48,352 nt of DNA from an uncultured Eubacteriales bacterium (GTDB lineage Bacteria > Bacillota > Clostridia > Christensenellales > Aristaeellaceae). This document shows, one piece after another, positions 26,453 through 33,654 of this stretch; position 1 is the first letter of the stretch, and every line of letters begins with the position of its first letter. The DNA lies in contig CACZXF010000013.1 of assembly GCA_902785105.1 (NCBI GenBank), forward strand, positions 1 to 48,352, given 5' to 3'. The position numbers and the translations under genes were made by a program. The notes below the pieces were generated by a model. It ran no database searches, was not told where the DNA came from, and saw only the letters and a program-made list of their open reading frames with translations.

Positions 26453-26492
26453 AAGAGCGTAAATCCAGGAAGATGGATTTACGCTCTTTTCT
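26453..26492 (+). terminator. Strong hairpin plus T-rich run in the leader of the MATE gene
   Basis: AAGAGCGTAAATCC (26453-26466) pairs perfectly with GGATTTACGCTCTT (26475-26488): 14-bp stem, 8-base loop, then TTCTTATG. A TATAAT at 26430-26435 lies just upstream, so the hairpin could sit inside the 5' leader of the MATE transporter gene as an attenuator. It could equally be a late terminator for addA. Confidence 0.7.
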
Positions 26493-26558
26493 TATGTCGC
26501 GGTACAGCGGACGGATCATGCCGCAAGCTGTAGAAAACAGTTTGGAGGAATGATACCC

Positions 26559-27986
26559 ATGGAAACCAGAGAAAACAGCTTCCTTGAAACGGAGCCTGTC
26601 GGCAGACTGATGCGCAAATACGCCATACCCTGCATCATTTCGCTGCTGGTAGCGGCACTCTACAACATCGTGGACCAGATATTCATCGCCAACGCGACCT
26701 ATCTGGGCAGCTACGGCAATGCGGCCAACACCGTGGTCTTCCCGCTGACGGTGGTGGCGCTGGCCTTCGCGGTGATGATCGGCGACGGCGCCTGTGCCTT
26801 CGTCTCCATCAGCCTGGGCGCGAACCGTCCGGAGGACGCCAACCGGGCCATCGGCAGCGCGGTACTGCTGTGCGTGATTGTGAGCGCCTTGCTGACGGCG
26901 TCCTATCTCGCCTTCATGACCCCGCTGCTGACGCTCTTTGGCGGCACGGTGAACGCGGAGACCTTCGCCCACGCCCGGGAATACTTCTTCTGGATCACCC
27001 TGGGCGTGCCCTTCTACATGTTCGGGCAGGCCATGAACCCCATCATCCGCTCCGACGGCAGTCCCCGCTTCGCCATGGTCACCACAGTGCTGGGCGCGGT
27101 AGTGAACATCATATTTGACCCCATTTTCATCTATGGCTTTCGCTGGGGCATGATGGGCGCGGCGGTGGCGACGGTGCTGGGACAGATCCTGACCGCCGCG
27201 CTGGCCGTCTGGTATCTGTGCCACATGAAGGCGGTAAAGCTGGGCAAGCAGAGCTTCCGCCCCTGGCCCCGGCTGATGAAGCGGTATCTGCCGCTGGGCG
27301 TCTGCTCCTTCCTGGCACAGATCTCGCTGGTTGCCGCCATGGCCGCCATCAACAATATGCTCCAGGTCTACGGCGGGCGGGATGAGATCTTCGGTCAGCC
27401 TCAGTTCGCCCAGATTCCCATGGCGGTGGTGGGCATTGTGATGAAGTTCTTCCAGATCGTCATCTCCATCTCCATCGGCATCGCGGCGGGCTGCATCCCC
27501 GTAGTGGGCTACAACATCGGCGCGCAGCGGCCAGACCGCGTGAAGGATCTGTTTACCCGGCTGCTGATTTCCGAGGTCGTCGTGGGCTTCGTCGCACTGC
27601 TGATCGTGGAGCTGATGCCCCGCCAACTCATCGCCATATTCGGCGCGGCCAATGAGAGCGCTTATTACACCGACTTCGCCGTGAAGGCCTTCCGCGTCTA
27701 CCTCTGCATGATGGCGCTGGCTACGGTCAACAAGGGCACGTTCATATTCCTTCAGGCCATGGGCAAGGCGCTGGAATCCACCGCACTGTCGATGATCCGC
27801 GAGGTGGTATTCGGCGTGGGCTTTGCGCTGCTGCTGCCCCGGTTCTTTGGGCTGGATGGCGTGCTTTACTCCATGCCCGTGTCCGACGTGCTGACCTTCA
27901 TCATATCCGCCCTGCTGATCCTGCGTACCTACGCCGCCCTCAATCAGGAAATGCCTGTAGTCAAAGGCGCATTCGGGACGATATAA
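26559..27986 (+). CDS. MATE family efflux transporter
   Basis: A 475-residue multidrug/toxin extrusion (NorM/DinF-type) transporter with 12 predicted membrane helices in two similar halves. Family patterns include ALYNIVDQIFIANATYLG in helix 1, NAANTVVFPLT, PIIRSDGSPRFAMVTTVLGA and, in the second half, PVVGYNIGAQRPDRVKDL. It likely exports cationic compounds using a Na+ or H+ gradient; the substrate cannot be told. Start at ATG 26559, 9 bases after GGAGGA (26544-26549); the ATG at 26550 directly abuts the ribosome site and is unlikely. It follows a leader hairpin and is followed by a strong terminator, so it is a single-gene unit. Confidence 0.92.
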   Translation: METRENSFLETEPVGRLMRKYAIPCIISLLVAALYNIVDQIFIANATYLGSYGNAANTVVFPLTVVALAFAVMIGDGACAFVSISLGANRPEDANRAIGSAVLLCVIVSALLTASYLAFMTPLLTLFGGTVNAETFAHAREYFFWITLGVPFYMFGQAMNPIIRSDGSPRFAMVTTVLGAVVNIIFDPIFIYGFRWGMMGAAVATVLGQILTAALAVWYLCHMKAVKLGKQSFRPWPRLMKRYLPLGVCSFLAQISLVAAMAAINNMLQVYGGRDEIFGQPQFAQIPMAVVGIVMKFFQIVISISIGIAAGCIPVVGYNIGAQRPDRVKDLFTRLLISEVVVGFVALLIVELMPRQLIAIFGAANESAYYTDFAVKAFRVYLCMMALATVNKGTFIFLQAMGKALESTALSMIREVVFGVGFALLLPRFFGLDGVLYSMPVSDVLTFIISALLILRTYAALNQEMPVVKGAFGTI

Positions 27987-27999
27987 AACCACCTTCCAC

Positions 28000-28031
28000 A
28001 GCCCGCGACCGACGTTTGTCGCGGGCTTTTT
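28000..28031 (+). terminator. Rho-independent terminator after the MATE gene
   Basis: AGCCCGCGAC (28000-28009) pairs with GTCGCGGGCT (28018-28027), loop of 8, followed by TTTTGTT. Confidence 0.92.
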
Positions 28032-28393
28032 GTTCCAACTTTTTATGTTAAATTTATTTACAATTAATTAAAATATGGCAGAACTGTTTCATTTATTCAC
28101 AAATCCAAAGGCCCTCGTCAGTCTCTTCAGCCGTCATAAAATTTGTGAATACATTAAAAATATTAAGTGCTTTGTAACATTCACAATATTGACTTTCAGA
28201 CGCTATTCTTAACAAATATTGCCTGTTTTTTTGTCCTGTAACGATGTAAAATAGGAATATCGGGCCAAATATCGTCATACCATCAGGGTATAAACCCTAT
28301 TTTAAAGAGAAACAACAAATGCAGGAAAATGCGAATTATGAACAGTGCGTAACAAATTATACTAAATTTTAACAAAATGAAACAACTATTTAA
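28032..28393. other. Long AT-rich intergenic region with no supported gene
   Basis: About 360 bases, far richer in A and T than the surroundings. It contains an 11-bp inverted repeat, TATTCACAAAT (28094-28104) and ATTTGTGAATA (28141-28151), and a small dyad AGGGT/ACCCT near 28284. A 61-codon minus-strand frame (28093-28278) has no ribosome site and I do not call it. I see no known riboswitch core. Confidence 0.5.
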
Positions 28394-28422
28394 TTGACAC
28401 ATTTGACACAAAGTATTATCAT
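28394..28422 (+). promoter_or_regulatory. Promoter of the SH3-domain protein gene
   Basis: A perfect TTGACA (28394-28399) and TATCAT (28417-28422) are separated by 17 bases. A second TTGACA at 28403-28408 overlaps the spacer but has no well-placed -10 box. Confidence 0.65.
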
Positions 28423-28468
28423 ATAAATGTCAAAATTGTTCGGGCAACCGAGAAGGAGTGTGTCTATA

Positions 28469-29011
28469 ATGAAGAGGGTTTCCAAATTCCTGGCGGCACT
28501 GCTGGTCGTTGCGATGTGCATGTCCACGTTCGCCATGGTGGCGCTGGCAGCGCAGAAGGTCTATACCACCGGCAGCTGCAATATCCGCACGGGCCCTGGC
28601 CTTGGCTACGCTTCCAAGGGCACGATTCCCAGCGGCAAGACCGCGACCTATCAGGGTTCCAGAAAAATGGACGGCCGCGGCGTTTACTGGCTGAAGGTCA
28701 AGTATAACGGCAAGACCGGCTGGGTCTCCACCCGTTACGCTCATCTGAAGGGTTCCAGCTACTACTATTACGAAGAGGACGATTACGATTACTACGACTA
28801 TGACGACGGCGACTATGTCCGGACTACCGCAAGGGTGAACATCCGCAAAAAGGCTTCCTCCAGCTCCACCAAGCTGGGCACTGTCGCCAAGGGCAAGAAG
28901 CTGACCTATCGCGGCATGATCTCCACCGACTACAAGGGCAACGCCTGGTACGCGGTGCGCTACAACGGCATGAACGCATGGGTTTCCGCGCTGTATTCCT
29001 ACATCATGTAA
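28469..29011 (+). CDS. Secreted protein with two bacterial SH3 (SH3b) domains
   Basis: A 180-residue exported protein. The signal peptide is MKRVSKFLAALLVVAMCMSTFAMVALA. Two SH3b domains follow: residues about 30-82 (CNIRTGPGLGYASKGTIPSG ... GWVSTRY) and about 120-180 (VNIRKKASSSSTKLGTVAKG ... AWVSALY). The linker between them (about 88-115) is remarkable, being almost only Tyr, Asp and Glu. SH3b domains bind cell-wall peptides, so a wall-attached role is likely; there is no catalytic domain. AAGGAG at 28453-28458 is 10 bases from the ATG; the same frame opens earlier at 28427 without a ribosome site. It has its own promoter and terminator. Confidence 0.85.
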   Translation: MKRVSKFLAALLVVAMCMSTFAMVALAAQKVYTTGSCNIRTGPGLGYASKGTIPSGKTATYQGSRKMDGRGVYWLKVKYNGKTGWVSTRYAHLKGSSYYYYEEDDYDYYDYDDGDYVRTTARVNIRKKASSSSTKLGTVAKGKKLTYRGMISTDYKGNAWYAVRYNGMNAWVSALYSYIM

Positions 29012-29026
29012 TATTGGCATCCTTTG

Positions 29027-29067
29027 CTCCGGCGGTGACTCAACCTGTCCCGCCGGGGTTATTTATT
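29027..29067 (+). terminator. Terminator after the SH3-domain gene
   Basis: CTCCGGCGG (29027-29035) pairs with CCGCCGGGG (29050-29058) with one T:G pair, followed by TTATTTATT. Confidence 0.75.
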
Positions 29068-29133
29068 GGATTACAACAGTGGGATTGTTTGGTCCTGTCG
29101 AAAACAAGGATTATTCAGGGAGTTACGCGCTCT

Positions 29134-29211
29134 CCCGTAGGGGCGGCGTTGCGCCGCCCGTTATTACGAAAGCATAGCACAGAGCGGGCGCCGAAACGGC
29201 GCCCCTACAGG
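29134..29211. repeat. REPIN-like double hairpin repeat, full copy
   Basis: About 78 bases with two hairpins: GGGCGGCG-TTG-CGCCGCCC (29141-29159) and GGGCGCCG-AAA-CGGCGCCC (29186-29204). The outer ends are GTAGGGG and CCCCTAC. It has the same architecture as 26283-26365 in the opposite orientation, so each full copy holds one GGCGGCG-type and one GGCGCCG-type hairpin. Confidence 0.85.
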
Positions 29212-29232
29212 CAAGGCAGGGAGGTTATAAGA

Positions 29233-29454
29233 TTGGAGACGACCTGCAAATACAGCTACCTTCCTTGCCAGTTCTGCGTGGGGAAAAACCACTGCGAGCA
29301 ATGCGGGGAGGACATAAGACAGTCGCTCCTGGGCCTCGAGGGCGTGGAGGCGGTGACCATGGATGTGCCCAACCGCAGTCTGACCCTCCAATACTATGAC
29401 ACAGATTTTGACGACATCGCCGACCAGGCGGATGCGCTGGGCGTGTTTCTGTAA
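29233..29454 (+). CDS. Small Cys-rich HMA-like (heavy-metal-associated) protein
   Basis: A 73-residue protein starting at TTG 29233, which lies 8 bases after GGGAGG (29219-29224). The frame is open further upstream but only through the repeat and intergenic sequence. The N-terminus has a cysteine cluster (CKYSYLPCQFC), then HCEQCGEDIRQSLLGLEGVE, which matches the HMA pattern of a CxxC metal site followed by a helix and GV strand; the rest has the expected beta-alpha-beta spacing (MDVPNRSLTLQYYD ... DDIADQADALG). It may be a copper or other soft-metal chaperone or sensor. The extra cysteines are not part of a usual HMA domain. The start codon is the least certain part. Confidence 0.7.
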   Translation: METTCKYSYLPCQFCVGKNHCEQCGEDIRQSLLGLEGVEAVTMDVPNRSLTLQYYDTDFDDIADQADALGVFL

Positions 29455-29455
29455 A

Positions 29456-29492
29456 ACAAGGACGCTGTCCTCACTGAGGATAGCGTCCTTGT
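29456..29492. terminator. Bidirectional terminator between converging genes
   Basis: ACAAGGACGCT (29456-29466) pairs with AGCGTCCTTGT (29482-29492), and the inner TCCTC/GAGGA extends the stem. On the minus strand it is followed by TTTAC, serving the c-di-GMP protein gene; on the plus strand by CTGTCTTC. Confidence 0.85.
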
Positions 29493-29498
29493 CTGTCT

Positions 29499-32400
29499 TC
29501 ATATGTCCCTGACAGCCCGCTCATACACGTCCGCGGTGCTGCCCGTGCCGTCGTATTTTGCCATGCCGCAGGCGAGCGTCCCTTCCCGGCTGACGCGGCT
29601 GCGGTCCTCCAAAGCCTCGAGGAGCTCATCGACGCGGCCATAGTCTCGGCCCCGGACGATGACGGCAAATTGGTCCTCCGTCACCCGGAACACGGGGCTG
29701 TGCTTAAAGATCCTACATATGGCGGTGCAGGCCTCGCGGATGCGGCGATTCCCGGCTTCATCGTCCGGTTTGACGCCGTTGACGAGGCAGCAGACCACGG
29801 CGAACTGCGGCTTCTGACCCTCCTCGATCTGTTTGTCCAGTGTGCGGGCCAGGTTGTCGAAAGCCCGCCGGTTGCGCATGCCGGTCAGCGCGTCCAGATT
29901 CGCCTTGCTGCGGGCAGCGGACAGCTTGCGCTCGTAGTCCAGCTCACGATTCACCTGAACGTCGATGTTGTTGACGCCGACGATGAGCTGGGGGCCGTCC
30001 CGCTCTTCCACCATGGCGGCCTTCAGTTCCACATAGGTGGGCTTGCCCTCCAGCAGCATCTTATACTGGAACGCGAACAGGCCGTTCTTTTCGATGGCCT
30101 CCATCACCCGTTCCTTGGTCAGCATCGCCTGGAACTTCTCCCTGTCCTCATCGAAAACAAGCCTGGCGCTCTCGACCCGGGACACGTCGAAGAAATCGTC
30201 GCCTTCCTTGGCGAGGCCCAGCCCGGCGTAATCGCTGGTGGCGCTGTATTCTATGTAATGGTCGGTGACGGGGTCGACGGTATAGATGCAGATATTCCCC
30301 CGCATCAGCGCATTGATCCGGGAATAGGTGATCTGTTCCGCCTGTATGCGGGCCATCTCCTCCTTCTGGCGCATCTGAGCGTCCACATTGCTGACGCCAA
30401 TGATGATGTGGGCTTTATCCGTGCGCATCCGCACCGCCTTCATGTTCACATAGGTCGGCACGCCGTCCATCAGCAGGCGGTAGGTCAGCGTGAACTTGCC
30501 GTGCTCATCCAGGGTTTTCAGCATGTTCTCCTTCGTGAAGGACTTGATGAAGTAATCCTGATCCTCCCTGTCGATGAACAGTTGCGCATCCTTGGCACTG
30601 GCGTTGAAAAAGTCATCGCCCCGGCGCTCCACGGCCAGGTCCTCCCGGTTGGGGTCGGAGGTGTATTCGATGAACGCGTCGGTGGTGGTGTCCACGTAGT
30701 AGAGATTGACATAATCCGAGGACAGCGCCCGGGTGATGTTGGCGAAGCTGGTTCCTTCCTTGTCAACCTCCGCCACGGCCAGCACGGCCACGGCCACCGC
30801 TACGGCGCCAGTGACGGGATTAATGGCTACACGGCGCATGAAGGTGTGGATGGTGGTCTTTTCGTCCAGGGGATCGTCCACGATGGCCCGGTTGCCGTCC
30901 CGGCTGCAGCGCAGCACCGCGTTGAGGAACACGGCCCCGTGGCCGGTGCTGGCACTGACCTCCCGCCCTTGCAGCGAGACGCCGAACACCCGCTCCATGA
31001 ACTCACGGTAGGAGCGATTGCAGCGGGCATAGGTCGCCGTCCCGCCGTTGACCTCCATGATGGCCATGGGCAGCGTGTCGAAGAAGCGGCGCAGGGAATC
31101 GTCCTGGTCCCCATCCCCGGCCAGCACGGCCATGTCGTAGAGGTTGATGCGACCCAGCGTGGCGTAATACTCCGATTCCTCGGGGTTCTCGAAGCCCAAA
31201 TCGCCGCCGCTCTGGAATTTTATGAGCATGTCCTCAAAGGACATGGGCTTGCCGTAATAATAGCCCTGTATCCTTGTGCAGCCGATCTCCCGGAGGAACT
31301 CCACCTGCTCCTTTTCCTCCACGCCCTCGCAGACGGTCTCGACGCCCAGGCCGATGGCCATCTTGGTCAGCTCGGTCAGTATGACCTTGCACTCGTCGCC
31401 CTTGTCGAAGTCCTCCATGAAGCGCATGTCGAACTTGATGAGGTCGAAGTGGATGTGCTGCAATACGTCCAGCGTGGAGTAACCGCTGCCGAAGTCGTCC
31501 ATCCAGACCGGGAAGCCCAGCGAACGGAAGCGCTCCACCTGGGCCTTCATGAAGTCGAAGTCGCTGCCGATGACGCTCTCGGTGATCTCGATGGTGATCA
31601 TGTTGCGCTCGATGCCCGCGTCATCCACCCGGCGGCGGATCTCCTCCACGATGTCGCAGCTGTCGAAGTCCATTCGGGAGAGGTTCACCGACTGGGGCAC
31701 CACGTACAGCCCGGCCTCAGCCTGACGCTTCATCTTCATCAAAACCTGCTCCACCACATAGAGGTCCAGCTTGTAGATGAGCTTGGATTCCTCCAGCGCC
31801 GGGATGAAATCGGCGGGCGACAGGAAGCCCACGATGGGGTCGATCCAGCGGGACAGCGCCTCCTCGTCGCAGATCATGCCGTCGGCGGATCGTATGATGG
31901 CCTGATAGTAGACCTTCACCCAGCCCTCGGCCAGGGCCTGATCCAAGTGGTCGATGATATAGCGGAAGGTCTCGCCCTTTTTCAGCATGTCGTTGTCATA
32001 CCAGCGGACGCCGGAGACGTAGGCCCCTCGGCGCTGGTCGCAGGCGAACTTGGCGCGGTCCACGGCCACGGGGATGCTCACATCCTCCAGCCGGTCCGGA
32101 TAGACGCCGACGCTGACGGGCAGCGTCCCCGCGCAGTCCTCGAACACCGCTTGCACGCTGTGGTCCACCTGATTCTCGTCGGTCAGCACCGCGAAGTGAT
32201 CCTGGCTGATGTGGCCCAGGCTGTGACCGCTGTAGCGGCTGGCAAGGATGTCGCCAAAGCCGCGGATCATCCGGTCGCCCTCGGCAAAGCCGTATTGGCG
32301 GTTGTACTGCTTCATGCCGATGAGGTTGAAGTACAGCATCGCGGGCCGCCTGCCGGCCTCCAGCATGTCCCGCCGCTCGGCATCGGCCAGGCTGAAAAAG

Positions 32401-33653
32401 TAGCGCATGTTCGCCAGGCCGGTCAGCTTGTCCGTGTAGATTTGTCGGTTCAGATCCTCGAAGGACTGCTTCTGCTGGTCGCGCATGGCGGTGAAGGAGC
32501 GGGTCAGCTCGCCCACCTCGTCCTTCTTTTCATAGCGCAGCTCCACGTCGTAATCCCCGTCGGCCAGCCTGCGGGAGGCCTCGGTGAGCTGCTTTAAGGG
32601 GCGCGTGATGATACCCATGACCACCAGCAGCAGTATGGCGAAGAAGAGTATGATAGCTCCCGTCACGATGAATACTATGCGAATCAGCCGGGACCAGGAG
32701 GCATTGATCTCCGCCACCGGCGCAGTGATCAGCAGCTTCATGCCGTTGGACAGGGTGTAGTCGGACAGCATTCGCTCCTCCCCGTCCGCCATGTAGTGGA
32801 TCAGCTCGTCGCCGGTTTCGTGCTTCAGACGTTCCGCCAGATCCACGATGCCCAGCTCGTCCAGCGCGCTGTACATGGGCAAGTTGGGATGATAGAGTAT
32901 CCTGTTATCCCCGTCCAGCAGACACGCGTAGCCCGTCCGGTAGACGTGTATGGAATCGATCTGCTCCACCAGCGTGGCGAAGGGGATGTCCATGCCGATG
33001 ACGCCGATGAGCGTGCCGGATTTGTATATGGGCACCAGATAGGAACAGGTCCACAGCTCGTCCAGAAAGTGAGCGGTATAGGGGCCGATCCAGGAGGGCC
33101 GCCCGCGCTGGATGGGCGTGTAATACCAGGTGGTATGGTCGATGTCTGCCGGGTCGAGCTGCCGCGCGTCCAAGGGCGTCTGCCGCTCAAAGCCCGTCTT
33201 GCCCACACGGGAGAAGAAGAAGCCGTGCTCGTTTTCACTGATCTCGGGGTTGATGCAGTAGTAATAGGACACCACGCCGTGGGTGTGGCTGGCGAGGCTG
33301 GTGAAGGTGCCCTGCACACGCTCACAGTATTCGGCCATGTAGGCATCCAGCGCGGCGATCTGCTCTGGGGTGCGGGGCTCGCCGTTTCCCCCGATGGCGC
33401 CGTTTTCGGCCAGCACCACGCTGTCCAGCCAGTCTATGGCGATGTTCGTGATCATCTCCATGGACTGCTCGATGCTCTCGGTGTACTTCTCAACGGCCTT
33501 GCCCGCATCCTGACCCACCAAATTCATCATGCGCTCCGAGCTGCGGTCGTGCTCCGCGTAAAGCGACAGGTAGGAGGCCCCGAATACGCAGAGTATGGTG
33601 GTGAGGATTGCGACGATGGTGATGGCCGTTATCTTAAAGCGGATCGAGTGCAT
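29499..33653 (-). CDS. Multidomain c-di-GMP signalling protein: dCache-HAMP-GGDEF-EAL-PAS-like-GGDEF
   Basis: A 1384-residue membrane sensor. Order: membrane helix (about 6-27), a large extracellular dCache-type sensor (about 40-315), second helix (about 328-352), HAMP (about 352-405), GGDEF domain 1 (about 408-560), EAL domain (about 575-825), a region of three PAS-like modules (about 860-1240) and GGDEF domain 2 (about 1250-1384). Both GGDEF signature loops are lost: domain 1 has SQDHF and domain 2 has TEDQF, so neither should make c-di-GMP. The EAL domain keeps EEAL, SVNLSR, EITES, DDFGSGYS and the C-terminal EGVE and QGYYYG motifs, so a c-di-GMP phosphodiesterase is likely. The gene starts 1 base after the stop of the solute-binding lipoprotein gene; GAGGGGAGGG inside that gene is its ribosome site. 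Confidence 0.88.
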   Translation of the reverse strand: MHSIRFKITAITIVAILTTILCVFGASYLSLYAEHDRSSERMMNLVGQDAGKAVEKYTESIEQSMEMITNIAIDWLDSVVLAENGAIGGNGEPRTPEQIAALDAYMAEYCERVQGTFTSLASHTHGVVSYYYCINPEISENEHGFFFSRVGKTGFERQTPLDARQLDPADIDHTTWYYTPIQRGRPSWIGPYTAHFLDELWTCSYLVPIYKSGTLIGVIGMDIPFATLVEQIDSIHVYRTGYACLLDGDNRILYHPNLPMYSALDELGIVDLAERLKHETGDELIHYMADGEERMLSDYTLSNGMKLLITAPVAEINASWSRLIRIVFIVTGAIILFFAILLLVVMGIITRPLKQLTEASRRLADGDYDVELRYEKKDEVGELTRSFTAMRDQQKQSFEDLNRQIYTDKLTGLANMRYFFSLADAERRDMLEAGRRPAMLYFNLIGMKQYNRQYGFAEGDRMIRGFGDILASRYSGHSLGHISQDHFAVLTDENQVDHSVQAVFEDCAGTLPVSVGVYPDRLEDVSIPVAVDRAKFACDQRRGAYVSGVRWYDNDMLKKGETFRYIIDHLDQALAEGWVKVYYQAIIRSADGMICDEEALSRWIDPIVGFLSPADFIPALEESKLIYKLDLYVVEQVLMKMKRQAEAGLYVVPQSVNLSRMDFDSCDIVEEIRRRVDDAGIERNMITIEITESVIGSDFDFMKAQVERFRSLGFPVWMDDFGSGYSTLDVLQHIHFDLIKFDMRFMEDFDKGDECKVILTELTKMAIGLGVETVCEGVEEKEQVEFLREIGCTRIQGYYYGKPMSFEDMLIKFQSGGDLGFENPEESEYYATLGRINLYDMAVLAGDGDQDDSLRRFFDTLPMAIMEVNGGTATYARCNRSYREFMERVFGVSLQGREVSASTGHGAVFLNAVLRCSRDGNRAIVDDPLDEKTTIHTFMRRVAINPVTGAVAVAVAVLAVAEVDKEGTSFANITRALSSDYVNLYYVDTTTDAFIEYTSDPNREDLAVERRGDDFFNASAKDAQLFIDREDQDYFIKSFTKENMLKTLDEHGKFTLTYRLLMDGVPTYVNMKAVRMRTDKAHIIIGVSNVDAQMRQKEEMARIQAEQITYSRINALMRGNICIYTVDPVTDHYIEYSATSDYAGLGLAKEGDDFFDVSRVESARLVFDEDREKFQAMLTKERVMEAIEKNGLFAFQYKMLLEGKPTYVELKAAMVEERDGPQLIVGVNNIDVQVNRELDYERKLSAARSKANLDALTGMRNRRAFDNLARTLDKQIEEGQKPQFAVVCCLVNGVKPDDEAGNRRIREACTAICRIFKHSPVFRVTEDQFAVIVRGRDYGRVDELLEALEDRSRVSREGTLACGMAKYDGTGSTADVYERAVRDI

Positions 33654-33654
33654 A

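Noticed and set aside
28093-28278. 61-codon minus-strand frame in the long AT-rich spacer
   Set aside because: No ribosome binding site, no homology I can recognise, and a composition unlike the real genes.
29670-32597. Long open frame of 975 codons on the plus strand
   Set aside because: It lies antisense to the c-di-GMP protein gene, which has clear domains. GC-rich codon bias leaves open antisense frames.
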